Shown: in pieces, positions 8,265 to 16,884 of the stretch
Position numbering within the stretch: position 1 is the first letter of the stretch
How the letters are laid out: every line of letters starts with the position of its first letter
Assembly (NCBI GenBank): GCA_937930845.1
Contig: CALHBJ010000004.1
Location: 62,001-126,000, forward strand
Length of the DNA: 64,000 bases
Direction: 5' to 3'
Origin: an uncultured Rhizobiaceae group bacterium
GTDB taxonomy: Bacteria; Pseudomonadota; Alphaproteobacteria; Rhizobiales; Rhizobiaceae
Program-made: the position numbers and the translations under genes
Notes under the pieces: model-generated
The model's input: only the letters and a program-made list of their open reading frames with translations
Databases searched by the model: none
What the model was told of the DNA's origin: nothing

Positions 8265-9479
8265 TTAGGCAACAGCGCGGGCGAGCGCGCATTGTGACCA
8301 TAGTTCCGACAAGGCAGAAACCAGATGATCAATCTCCGCCTCATTGTGCAGTGGAGATGGGGTGATGCGAAGCCGCTCCGTCCCTTCCGGCACGGTGGGG
8401 TAGTTTATGGGCTGAACGTAAATATTGTAATTGTTCAGCAGCAGATCGGAGATGAATTTACACTTTTTAGCGTCACCCACCAGAACCGGCACGATGTGGC
8501 TTTCATTTCTCATGTGGGGCACGCCAAGGGCGTCCAGCTTATCGCGCAGCAGGCGCACATTGCGGCGCTGGCGCTGGCGTTCAAAATCGCTCTGCTTGAG
8601 ATATTTTACCGATGCCGCCGCGCCCGCCGCCAATGCGGGGGGCAGGGCGGTTGAGAATATGAAGCCGGAGGCAAAGGAACGCACAAAGTCGATCAGATTT
8701 CTGGAGCCGGTAATATAGCCGCCCATGACGCCATAGGCTTTGCCGAGGGTTCCTTGAATCACCGTGAGACGGTCCATCAAGCCTTCCCGCTCGGCAATAC
8801 CACCGCCGCGAGGACCGTACAGGCCAACGGCATGGACTTCGTCGAGATAGGTCATCGCGCCATACTGCTCGGCCACATCGCAGATTTCGGCAATGGGCGC
8901 GATATCGCCATCCATTGAATAGACGGATTCAAATGCAACGATTTTGGGCGCTTCTGGGTCGGCATCAGCCAGCTTGCGGGCCAAGTCTTCCACATTATTG
9001 TGCTTCCAGATCGACTTGGGTGCGCGGCTGTGGCGAATGCCCTCGATCATGGATGCGTGGTTGTCGGCATCGGACAGAATCATCGCATTGGGCATGCGGG
9101 CGGCCAGTGTGCCCAGCGCGGCCCAGTTTGCCACATAACCAGAGGTCATCAGCAGGGCCGCTTCCTTATGGTGCAGATCTGCAAGCTCCTGCTCCAGCAT
9201 CACGTGGTAATGGTTTGTCCCCGAAATGTTGCGTGTTCCGCCGGCTCCGGCGCCGCATTTTTCAAGCGCTTCATGCATTGCTGCAAGGGTGTCGGGGTGC
9301 TGGCCCATGCCAAGATAATCGTTGGAGCACCATACAGTGACTTCTTCTGTGCCATTTTCGGTGTGGCGCGTGGCGCGTGGGAAGGAACCGCGATGGCGTT
9401 CCAGATCCGCAAATACGCGATAATTGCCAGCTTCACGAAGTCCTTCGAGTTCCTGTTTAAAAAAGTCTTCGAAGTGCAT
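8265..9479 (-). CDS. hemA: 5-aminolevulinate synthase
   Basis: 404 residues from the [14 protein letters not shown] at 9479; the longer ORF in the track is an upstream extension. It condenses glycine and succinyl-CoA to 5-aminolevulinate, the first step of tetrapyrrole synthesis in alphaproteobacteria. Recognisable segments are [31 protein letters not shown] (glycine-rich), [25 protein letters not shown] (Asp/His contacting PLP) and [11 protein letters not shown] (Schiff-base lysine). The length agrees with Rhizobium and Rhodobacter HemA. It is followed by idi after five bases. The upstream 546 bp region should contain its promoter. Confidence 0.97.
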   Translation of the reverse strand: MHFEDFFKQELEGLREAGNYRVFADLERHRGSFPRATRHTENGTEEVTVWCSNDYLGMGQHPDTLAAMHEALEKCGAGAGGTRNISGTNHYHVMLEQELADLHHKEAALLMTSGYVANWAALGTLAARMPNAMILSDADNHASMIEGIRHSRAPKSIWKHNNVEDLARKLADADPEAPKIVAFESVYSMDGDIAPIAEICDVAEQYGAMTYLDEVHAVGLYGPRGGGIAEREGLMDRLTVIQGTLGKAYGVMGGYITGSRNLIDFVRSFASGFIFSTALPPALAAGAAASVKYLKQSDFERQRQRRNVRLLRDKLDALGVPHMRNESHIVPVLVGDAKKCKFISDLLLNNYNIYVQPINYPTVPEGTERLRITPSPLHNEAEIDHLVSALSELWSQCALARAVA

Positions 9480-10025
9480 TGTGACGCTCCAGTATACTCT
9501 TGCCCGCACTGGCGGGATATTCACTCCTCGGCAATTCACACCGCGTGTACCAGCTGTCAGGAATATCGACCGCCGCAAATGTGCGCTGTGTGAAACCGCA
9601 AACACCATAAACGCTTGCTTCATAACAGCCAAGCCAACAAGTGTGACCATTTAACCTTTCTGGGGGATCGAACGCGATTGTGATGAGGTTTTGAGTGTTT
9701 GAGATCTATGGAACACGTCAAAACGCGCTGAAAATCGTCTCCATTCCTGTCAAACTGTGGATTTGTCGTTGATTTTGTTGAAAATTGACATGGGTTGGGG
9801 ATCTCAATTTTACCCACGAAAATTTGACCAGTGAAATTAGTCCAACTTGTGTCATAAAATGACCGCATGGCTCTTGGATGAGAGCTCTCAACCACCCATT
9901 AAGTTGTTTTGGTGCAAGTGTATTTGTCACCTGCGCTTCTATAATTTAAACAGGTGGGCAAGCTCGCTGGAAACGCTATTGGGGAAGCCTCGATTGCATT
10001 CAATAAATGGGAATGGAGAATAAAT
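9480..10025. other. Intergenic region between hemA and the cytochrome c gene
   Basis: 546 bp between divergent genes, AT-richer than its neighbours. The ORFs called here on either strand are short and have no recognisable similarity, so I see no gene. TATAAT occurs around 9940, about 85 bp before the cytochrome start, and could be its -10 element, but no good -35 hexamer sits at the right distance. Nothing else was recognised. Confidence 0.3.
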
Positions 10026-10463
10026 ATGTCCAACACGAAATCACTTTTGAAAGGTGTTGCCGCACTGGGATTTTTGGCGGCACTGACAAGCACATCCTAC
10101 GCTGAAGGTTTTGCTGCCGGGGATGTTGCGGTAGGTGAAAAAGTGTTCAAGAAGTGCATCGCCTGCCATGCGGTTGGTGAAGGCGCGAAAAACAAGGTCG
10201 GCCCCATTTTGACAAATGTTGTGGGCAGTGCCGCCGGCAGTGTGGAAGGCTACAAATACGGCAAAAGCCTGGCTGTTGCAGGTGAGGCCGGACTGGTTTG
10301 GAGCGAAGAGGAAATCTTTGCTTACCTTAAAAACCCGAAGAAATATCTGCGCGCCAAGCTGGACGACAAGAAAGCCAAGAGCAAAATGTCCTTCCGGCTC
10401 AAAAAAGATAAAGACCGCAATAATGTTATTGCCTATCTGAAATCATTGGGCACATCCAATTAA
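10026..10463 (+). CDS. Cytochrome c family protein (cytochrome c2-like)
   Basis: 145 residues from the ATG at 10026; the track extends upstream without reason. A signal peptide (MSNTKSLLKGVAALGFLAALTSTSYA) exports it to the periplasm. KKCIACHAVGEGAKNKVGPILTNVVG contains the single CxxCH haem-attachment motif and the class I small-cytochrome pattern GPxLxxVVG, and a later KSKMSF supplies the methionine ligand region. Such proteins shuttle electrons between the bc1 complex and oxidases or periplasmic dehydrogenases. A strong terminator follows, so it is monocistronic. The partner is unknown. Confidence 0.9.
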   Translation: MSNTKSLLKGVAALGFLAALTSTSYAEGFAAGDVAVGEKVFKKCIACHAVGEGAKNKVGPILTNVVGSAAGSVEGYKYGKSLAVAGEAGLVWSEEEIFAYLKNPKKYLRAKLDDKKAKSKMSFRLKKDKDRNNVIAYLKSLGTSN

Positions 10464-10862
10464 CCTGTTGAAAGGCATGTGCGAAGCGCTGCCTCAATAG
10501 GCTGTATTGACAGTTGATCGAACGAAAGGGCTGGCGCGAGAGCGCTGGCCCTTTTTTGTATATGTGGCCTTTCGTAACCTATTGGATTGCCAAGAACACG
10601 TGCGCATATCAGTCGCAGATGAGGTCATCGATGTCCGAAATGTCATTGCACAGGCGGACAAAAGCCATTAGTGACAAAGAACCGGACAGGGTTCCCGGGT
10701 GTGTGATGGCCAACGGCACCGGATCGTATCGATTGTTGACTTGATCAAGTCGCATTCAAGACAGTCATCACTTCATTTCATATCAAATATACAGGTGCCG
10801 GATTTGTGCTGCAAAAACTGCGGTATGGTGGGCGCGAACTGTAAGCCTTTTCGGGAGCCAAC
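10464..10862. promoter_or_regulatory. Upstream region of the formate dehydrogenase operon
   Basis: Apart from the terminator at its start, the region holds no credible gene. At 10738-10751 lies a perfect 14-bp palindrome, GACTTGATCAAGTC, 112 bp before the fdhB start, well placed for an activator or repressor. It resembles but does not match an FNR box, which needs a four-base spacer between TTGAT and ATCAA. GGGAG six bases before the ATG at 10863 is the likely ribosome binding site. Confidence 0.4.
10527..10557 (+). terminator. Rho-independent terminator after the cytochrome c gene
   Basis: An 11-pair stem AGGGCTGGCGC / GCGCTGGCCCT with two G-T wobbles and a GAGA tetraloop, followed by TTTTTT. 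It lies 64 bp past the cytochrome stop codon. Confidence 0.85.
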
Positions 10863-12551
10863 ATGCTTGATACTTCGAGAGCCGGAGGAGGGCGCAAACG
10901 CAATTCGTCCAAGCCAAAAGGCCGGCAACTGGATGATTTGGCCCTGGCCGACGTGCGCTCGCTCATGGAAGGGCGCAGCCGCAGCCGCGACCTGCTCATC
11001 GAAAATCTGCATCTCATTCAGGACGCTTTTGGCTGTCTGCAGGCCAGGCATATTCGTGCATTGGCTGAAGAGATGCGCCTGTCTCAGGTTGAGATATACG
11101 AAGTCGCTTCATTTTACGATCATTTCGATGTGGTCAAGGAAGGCGAAGCTGTACCAGCGCCATTGACCATTCGTGTGTGCGATTCCGTCTCTTGCATGAT
11201 GGCGGGTGCGGAAAGTTTGATCGCCGGGCTGGAAAATGGCGTTGATGCGTCGCAAGTGCGCATCATGCGGGCTCCCTGCATGGGGGGGTGCGATGTGGCC
11301 CCAGCCGCGCGTATTGGTGATCGCGAAGTCGGCCATGCCAGCGTGGACGCGCTTTTGGCCCTGGCTGCAAGCGGCGAAACCGATGCTCTGCAACCGACCT
11401 ATGATGATCTGGAAGCCTATCGCGCCAAGGGCGGATATCAGGTTTGGGAGCAAGTGAAAAACGGCTCACTGACCAGTGATGCCATCATCGAGCGCCTGTC
11501 GGATGCCGGGTTGCGCGGACTGGGCGGAGCCGGGTTTCCCACAGGCAAGAAATGGAGCTTTGTGCGCGCCTATGAAGGCCCGCGCCTGATGACGATTAAC
11601 GGCGATGAAGGCGAGCCGGGCACGTTCAAAGACAGATATTTTCTCGAACGCAATCCCCATGCGATGTTTGAGGGTGCTTTGATTGGCGCGTACGTGGTGG
11701 AAGCCGAACGTTGCTATGTCTACATGCGCGACGAATATCCTGCGGTGCTGGCGATTCTGCGCAAGGAAATTGCGGCACTTGAAGCGGCTGGGGTTGTGGA
11801 GGCCGGATTTTTCGAACTGAGACGCGGGGCAGGTGCTTATATTTGCGGCGAAGAATCCGCCATGATTGAAAGCATTGAGGGAAAACGCGGCCTGCCGCGC
11901 CATCGCCCGCCTTACATTGCCGAAGTTGGCGTATTTGGCCGCCCCACGCTGAACAATAATGTGGAAACCCTCTACTGGGTGCCAACCATTTTGGAAAAAG
12001 GCGCCGACTGGTTTGCAGCTCAGGGGAAACCGGGCCATCCCGGCATGCGGTCCTGGTCGGTCTCAGGTCGGGTGAAGAAGCCCGGTGTGGTGATTGCGCC
12101 TGCGGGCGTGACAATCCGCGAACTGATTGAAGACCATTGTGGCGGCATGGACGATGGCCACACGTTTAAAGCCTATCTGCCGGGTGGCGCGTCCGGCGGC
12201 ATTTTGCCGGCCAGTGAAGATTCGGTTCCCTTGGATTTTGGCGGACGCCTTGCCGAACTTGGCAGTTTTGTCGGTTCACACGCCATTGTCGTTTTTTCTG
12301 ATCACGACAACATCAAAGACGTGGCGCTTAATCTGGTGGATTTCTTCACCCATGAATCCTGTGGCCAATGCACCCCGTGCCGGGGGGGCACGGAAAAGCT
12401 GGGCAAACTGTTGCGCAGTGAGGAAAAGCTTGACGAAGATACGATCCGAGACCTTGAGCAGGTGATGCGTGACGCTTCCATTTGTGGTCTTGGACAGGCC
12501 GCACCGAACCCCGTGAACCATTTGCTGATCCATTTCAGGGAAGATTTGTAA
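10863..12551 (+). CDS. fdhB: NAD-dependent formate dehydrogenase, fused gamma-beta subunit
   Basis: 562 residues. The first 150 form a NuoE-like thioredoxin-fold [2Fe-2S] domain with VCDSVSCMMAG and APCMGGCDVAP providing the cysteines; the rest is NuoF-like, with GLGGAGFPTGKKW for NADH/FMN binding, GDEGEPGTFKDR, GAGAYICGEESAMIES, and the [4Fe-4S] cysteines in SCGQCTPCRGG plus a later SICGLG. This fusion is the Fdh1B arrangement of Methylobacterium: the diaphorase half that passes electrons from the molybdenum subunit to NAD. The matching alpha subunit is three genes downstream. Its TAA overlaps the next ATG by one base. Confidence 0.93.
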   Translation: MLDTSRAGGGRKRNSSKPKGRQLDDLALADVRSLMEGRSRSRDLLIENLHLIQDAFGCLQARHIRALAEEMRLSQVEIYEVASFYDHFDVVKEGEAVPAPLTIRVCDSVSCMMAGAESLIAGLENGVDASQVRIMRAPCMGGCDVAPAARIGDREVGHASVDALLALAASGETDALQPTYDDLEAYRAKGGYQVWEQVKNGSLTSDAIIERLSDAGLRGLGGAGFPTGKKWSFVRAYEGPRLMTINGDEGEPGTFKDRYFLERNPHAMFEGALIGAYVVEAERCYVYMRDEYPAVLAILRKEIAALEAAGVVEAGFFELRRGAGAYICGEESAMIESIEGKRGLPRHRPPYIAEVGVFGRPTLNNNVETLYWVPTILEKGADWFAAQGKPGHPGMRSWSVSGRVKKPGVVIAPAGVTIRELIEDHCGGMDDGHTFKAYLPGGASGGILPASEDSVPLDFGGRLAELGSFVGSHAIVVFSDHDNIKDVALNLVDFFTHESCGQCTPCRGGTEKLGKLLRSEEKLDEDTIRDLEQVMRDASICGLGQAAPNPVNHLLIHFREDL

Positions 12552-12991
12552 TGGGCAAACGGATTGCAATTTTGGTTGCCGTACTTGGCGCAGTGACGGG
12601 CGGTGTTAATGGGCAAACATTGTCTGCACCGCCGGTTGGTGCAGGTGCCAGTTGCATGAATACGATTGCCTTTATGTTTGCCGGCATCAGCGCGCTCAAA
12701 CATTGTCGCATTGACAGTGCGAAAGCCGAGATGGTGCTGTTTAAATATTTCGATACGCCTAAATGCAAATTGCCCGATGGGGCAGGCCTGGACAAAGCCC
12801 AGGTACGCGCGCGTTTTTCCACCGCCCTTGGCAATTTGACCTTCGAACTGGCAGACGAGCAATTTGCCAAGGGAGACAATTATCTGGGCGGAACGAAAGA
12901 ACAATTCTGCACCAATATGAAAACGCTGCCGGATTCCTATCAATCCTCGTTTGAGAAGTTCACAGCTTCCAAAGATGAGCCGAAGGAATAG
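12551..12991 (+). CDS. Secreted cysteine-containing protein of unknown function
   Basis: 146 residues beginning at an ATG that shares one base with the fdhB stop (TAATG). The first 22 residues form a signal peptide ending near VNGQ, and the mature part holds four cysteines (SCMN, HCRI, KCKL, FCTN), which would suit two disulfides in the periplasm. A helical, acidic-to-neutral composition follows. I recognise no family. Its position inside the formate dehydrogenase operon and the tight coupling suggest co-expression; a direct role in the enzyme is uncertain because the dehydrogenase is cytosolic. Confidence 0.65.
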   Translation: MGKRIAILVAVLGAVTGGVNGQTLSAPPVGAGASCMNTIAFMFAGISALKHCRIDSAKAEMVLFKYFDTPKCKLPDGAGLDKAQVRARFSTALGNLTFELADEQFAKGDNYLGGTKEQFCTNMKTLPDSYQSSFEKFTASKDEPKE

Positions 12992-12996
12992 TCACT

Positions 12997-13281
12997 ATGG
13001 CAGACTTGGCAACACCCACCACTCAAGTCGACAACGATACCTGCATTGTAACGCGCTGGGATTTTAAACCGGGCGAAGAGACCGGTGTTCACATTCATGG
13101 CCATGACTACTGCGTGGTTCCCTTGCTGGACGGCGTGTTGAAAATCGTTGATCCGGACGGGAATGAAAGTCTGGGTGAGATGAAAGCCGGGGTTAGTTAT
13201 TTCAGACCCAAGGGTGTCCACCACAATGTGATCAATGCCAATGATTTTGACTATGCTTTTGTGGAGATCGAATTCAAATGA
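12997..13281 (+). CDS. Small cupin-domain protein
   Basis: 94 residues forming a single cupin barrel: FKPGEETGVHIHGHDYCVVPL supplies the first motif with three histidines for a metal, and PKGVHHNVIN supplies the second. Single-domain cupins of this size serve as small dioxygenases, isomerases or sensors, and the reaction here is unknown. It follows the secreted protein after five bases, and its stop overlaps the LysE gene start by four bases, so it belongs to the formate dehydrogenase operon. Confidence 0.75.
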   Translation: MADLATPTTQVDNDTCIVTRWDFKPGEETGVHIHGHDYCVVPLLDGVLKIVDPDGNESLGEMKAGVSYFRPKGVHHNVINANDFDYAFVEIEFK

Positions 13282-13937
13282 GCATGATCAGCGAACATTT
13301 GCCGTATTTGCTGGCGGGCTATTTTGCCTTTTGTCTGGGGCTTGTAAGTCCGGGGCCAAATATTCTTGCCATTGTCGGTACATCAATGGGCGTCTCGCGG
13401 CGGGCAGGGGTTGCGCTGGCTTGCGGTGTATCCACCGGTAGCATTGCTTGGGCAACCATGGCTGTGCTGGGCGTGACAGCGTTGATGGCAGCCTATGCGC
13501 CCGTTGCATTGGGGTTGAAAGTGCTTGGTGGCGGTTACCTCATCTATTTGGGCGTTCGCTATGTTAAGGCCGCCCGCGCGGGCAGTCCTGTGGCTGCCGG
13601 GACCGGAGTTCAGGAAGCCAGCCTGACGAAATATTATTTGCGGGGTCTAACGGTACAGATGACCAACCCAAAGGCGATCCTGTCATGGGTGGCCATGATT
13701 TCCATCGTATCGCGCCCTGATGCCCCCTTGTGGGTGAGCGCTGTTTATATCGCAGGCTGTTCCGTTCTGGCGTTTGCCGGACACATAGCCTGGGCTGTCA
13801 CCTTTTCCACCCGTTCGGTTGTTTCATTTTATGACCGGTTCAAGCGGGTGATCAATTCCATACTTGGCACATTGTTCGGCGCTCTTGGTGTCGGCCTTAT
13901 TGCCAGTGCCTTTAAATCGGGAAGCAAAGTCACATGA
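13278..13937 (+). CDS. LysE/RhtB family transporter
   Basis: 219 residues with about six hydrophobic segments. The N-terminal GYFAFCLGLVSPGPNILAIVG contains the SPGPN signature of the LysE superfamily and is followed by GVALACGVSTGS; MTNPKAILSWVAMISI is the second conserved part. Family members export amino acids or other small metabolites across the inner membrane. Start and stop both overlap neighbours by ATGA, the latter with fdhA, so its translation is coupled to the formate dehydrogenase subunits. The substrate is unknown. Confidence 0.85.
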   Translation: MSMISEHLPYLLAGYFAFCLGLVSPGPNILAIVGTSMGVSRRAGVALACGVSTGSIAWATMAVLGVTALMAAYAPVALGLKVLGGGYLIYLGVRYVKAARAGSPVAAGTGVQEASLTKYYLRGLTVQMTNPKAILSWVAMISIVSRPDAPLWVSAVYIAGCSVLAFAGHIAWAVTFSTRSVVSFYDRFKRVINSILGTLFGALGVGLIASAFKSGSKVT

Positions 13938-16744
13938 CAAAGTCGGTTGAATTTACCCTCGATGGTCGCTCCGTCACGGCTGCGGCTGATGAAACTATCT
14001 GGCAGGTTGCCAAACGGGAAGGCACGCGCATTCCCCATCTTTGCTATCTCGATAAACCCGGTTATCGCAGCGATGGGAATTGCCGCGCCTGCATGGTCGA
14101 GATTGAAGGTGAGCGGGTTCTGGCGGCTTCCTGTCAACGCAAGGTCAGTGACGGACTTGTGGTGAAAACGGATACGGAACGGGCCGATAAATCCCGCAGG
14201 ATGGTGTTTGAATTGCTCGCATCAGACATGCGCGAGCAGGGTGAAACTCCGGACAATCAGTCGGTGTTTTGGGACTGGGCCGGCGGCATGGGCATTGCCG
14301 GCAGCGACCGGTTGCCCTCCAAGTTTGAAGGGCATGTGGAACAAGCCAGTGATACGACGCCGGGCATTCACGATGTTACCAACCCGGCCATCGCGGTCAA
14401 TCTGGATGCCTGCATCGCCTGCAACCTTTGTGTGCGCGCCTGCCGGGAAGTGCAGGTCAATGACGTATTGGGCATGGCAGAACGCGGCCACCATGCGATT
14501 CCCGTCTTTGATATTCACGACCCCATGGGCTTTTCCACATGTGTGACCTGTGGCGAGTGCGTTCAGGTGTGCCCCACCGGTGCCTTGTTTGAAAAAACGC
14601 TCATGGATGCCGGTGCGACACATCGCGTGGTTCAGGACTTCGACAAGGTGACAGACTCGGTTTGCCCGTTTTGCGGCGTGGGGTGCCAGACTGAGGTTTA
14701 TACCAAAGACGATAAGATTGTGCTGATTGATGGCAAGGATGGCCCCGCCAACAATAACCGCCTGTGTGTCAAAGGCCGTTTCGGCTATGATTATGCCATG
14801 TCGAAGCAGCGGCTGACCAAGCCTTTGATCCGCCGCGATGATGCACCCAAAAATGCCGACATCGATATGCGTTTCATGGAAGTCTCAGACATCTTCCGGG
14901 AAGCCACATGGGAGGAGGCGATGGCTTTGGCGGCCAAGGGGCTAACGGATATTCGCGACGAGAAGGGCGGTTCTGCGCTTGCCGGATTTGGATCAGCCAA
15001 AGGCTCCAACGAGGAGGCCTATCTGTTCCAAAAGCTGATCCGTCAGGGGTTTGGCACTAATAATGTGGATCATTGTACCCGGCTTTGCCATGCCTCTTCG
15101 GTCTCAGCCTTGCTGGAAGGTGTGGGGTCGGGCGCAGTGTCGGCACCTTTCACCGACGCCATGAAAGCGGAATGTGTCATTGTTATTGGTGCACGGCCAA
15201 CCACCAACCATCCGGTGGCGGCGACTTATTTCAAGCAGGCGGCGAAACTTGGCACCAAGATCATTGTCATGGACCCGCGCGGCCAGGATTTGATGCGTCA
15301 TGCGGAATATTCCCTGCGGTTCAAACCCGGCACTGATGTCGCCATGTTGAACGCGCTGTTGCACACCATCATCGAAGAGGATCTGTATGACGCTCAATAT
15401 ATCCAGGCTAATGCTTCCGGCTTCGAAGCCCTGAAAGAAAAGGTCAAAGATTTCTCGCCGGAAAACATGGCTGACGTGTGCGGCATCGATGCCGAAACAT
15501 TGCGGGCCGTTGCCCGGACCTATGCCACCAGCGAACGGTCGATGATTTTCTGGGGCATGGGCGTTTCTCAGCATACCCATGGCACCGACAATTCGCGCTG
15601 TCTGATTGCGCTGGCGCTAATCACGGGCCATGTGGGTCGTGAGGGCACGGGCCTGCATCCGCTGCGCGGCCAAAACAACGTTCAGGGCGCGTCTGATGCG
15701 GGGCTGATCCCGATGTTCTTCCCAGATTATCGCAGTGTTGAAAGCGGTGACATTCGCGGACAGATGGAAGATTTCTGGGGCCGCACGCTTGATCCCGTCA
15801 AAGGGCTTACCGTGGTTGAAATCGTCGATGCAATCCACGAAGGCACGATCAACGGTATGTATATCATGGGTGAAAATCCTGCGATGTCCGACCCGGATCA
15901 ACTGCATGCGCGGGCGGCACTGGCCAAGTTGGACCACCTGGTTGTGCAGGATATTTTCCTCACCGAAACCGCCTGGCATGCGGATGTGGTTTTGCCCGCT
16001 TCCGCCCATGCGGAGAAACTTGGAACCTATTCCAACACCAACCGTCAGGTGCAGATTGGGCGCCCGGCCTTGCCGGTTCCCGGTGACGCGCGCTTGGACT
16101 GGGAGATTATTGCTGAACTTGCCAATCGTTGCGGGTTGAACTGGAACTACCGTGATGTGCCGGAAGTTTATGAGGAAATGCGGCAGGTGATGAGTTCGCT
16201 CAATTTCATGCCCTGGGAAAGGTTGGAGGCCGATGGCGCGGTGACCTATCCAGTGCCCGAAGAAGGCGCACCGGGCAGTGCGGTTGTGTTCACTGATGGT
16301 TTCCCCACTGAAGATGGTCGCGGGCGGATTGTGCCGGCAGACCTGCGGGCACCAGATGAAGTGCCGGATGAAGATTATCCCATGGTGCTGACCACAGGGC
16401 GGCTTCTGGAACACTGGCACACGGGCGCTATGACCCGGCGTGCGGATGTGTTGGATACGATTGAGCCGGAAGGTTTTGCGGCCATGAACCCGCGCGAAAT
16501 TGAACGCCAGGGCTTGGGTGTTGGTGACATGATTGAAGTGGCGACCCGCCGGGGCACAATTCAGGCCTTATTGCGCGCTGACCGGGAAGTGGCAGACGGA
16601 ATGGTGTTCATTCCGTTCTGTTTCAATGAAGCGCCCGCGAACCGCCTGACCAACCCCATGCTGGACCCCTATGGGAAAATTCCCGAATTCAAGTTTTGTG
16701 CAGCGCGGGTTTCTCCCCTGGCGGTGACGGAGGCGGCTGAATAA
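13934..16744 (+). CDS. fdhA: NAD-dependent formate dehydrogenase, catalytic alpha subunit
   Basis: 936 residues. Residues 1-80 are a ferredoxin/NuoG-like [2Fe-2S] domain (SDGNCRACMVEIEG); around 155-215 are two [4Fe-4S] clusters (CIACNLCVRACREVQ and CVTCGECVQVCPTGAL); then comes a Mo/W-bis-MGD domain opening with CPFCGVGCQTEVY. DHCTRLCHASS supplies the metal-ligating residue as Cys, not selenocysteine. The C-terminal GRLLEHWHTGAMTRR and CFNEAPANRLTN belong to the molydopterin-binding domain. It oxidises formate to CO2 and feeds fdhB. No fdhD or delta-subunit gene follows here. Confidence 0.95.
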   Translation: MTKSVEFTLDGRSVTAAADETIWQVAKREGTRIPHLCYLDKPGYRSDGNCRACMVEIEGERVLAASCQRKVSDGLVVKTDTERADKSRRMVFELLASDMREQGETPDNQSVFWDWAGGMGIAGSDRLPSKFEGHVEQASDTTPGIHDVTNPAIAVNLDACIACNLCVRACREVQVNDVLGMAERGHHAIPVFDIHDPMGFSTCVTCGECVQVCPTGALFEKTLMDAGATHRVVQDFDKVTDSVCPFCGVGCQTEVYTKDDKIVLIDGKDGPANNNRLCVKGRFGYDYAMSKQRLTKPLIRRDDAPKNADIDMRFMEVSDIFREATWEEAMALAAKGLTDIRDEKGGSALAGFGSAKGSNEEAYLFQKLIRQGFGTNNVDHCTRLCHASSVSALLEGVGSGAVSAPFTDAMKAECVIVIGARPTTNHPVAATYFKQAAKLGTKIIVMDPRGQDLMRHAEYSLRFKPGTDVAMLNALLHTIIEEDLYDAQYIQANASGFEALKEKVKDFSPENMADVCGIDAETLRAVARTYATSERSMIFWGMGVSQHTHGTDNSRCLIALALITGHVGREGTGLHPLRGQNNVQGASDAGLIPMFFPDYRSVESGDIRGQMEDFWGRTLDPVKGLTVVEIVDAIHEGTINGMYIMGENPAMSDPDQLHARAALAKLDHLVVQDIFLTETAWHADVVLPASAHAEKLGTYSNTNRQVQIGRPALPVPGDARLDWEIIAELANRCGLNWNYRDVPEVYEEMRQVMSSLNFMPWERLEADGAVTYPVPEEGAPGSAVVFTDGFPTEDGRGRIVPADLRAPDEVPDEDYPMVLTTGRLLEHWHTGAMTRRADVLDTIEPEGFAAMNPREIERQGLGVGDMIEVATRRGTIQALLRADREVADGMVFIPFCFNEAPANRLTNPMLDPYGKIPEFKFCAARVSPLAVTEAAE

Positions 16745-16884
16745 AAACGGCGATATTCATATTTACATGTCCAGCCTGGTGCCGGGCCTGAATTCAAATT
16801 TTCAGCCAACAACATTGTTGGCCGATGAACCCTTACAAGATCAACCATTGCAGCGGCTTGCCGCAAAAAAATTAGGAGCCGGAT

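Noticed and set aside
9620-9895. Short ORFs between hemA and the cytochrome c gene
   Set aside because: No start signals, no recognisable sequence and overlapping candidates in several frames.
10738-10751. FNR box upstream of fdhB
   Set aside because: The palindrome contains TTGATCAA without the four-base spacer that FNR/FixK sites require.
15617-16420. A 267-codon open frame antisense to fdhA
   Set aside because: His/Ile-rich shadow of the fdhA gene without family resemblance.
13934-16744. Possible selenocysteine formate dehydrogenase
   Set aside because: The frame is uninterrupted and the metal-ligand position in RLCHASS is encoded as Cys, so no UGA recoding is needed.
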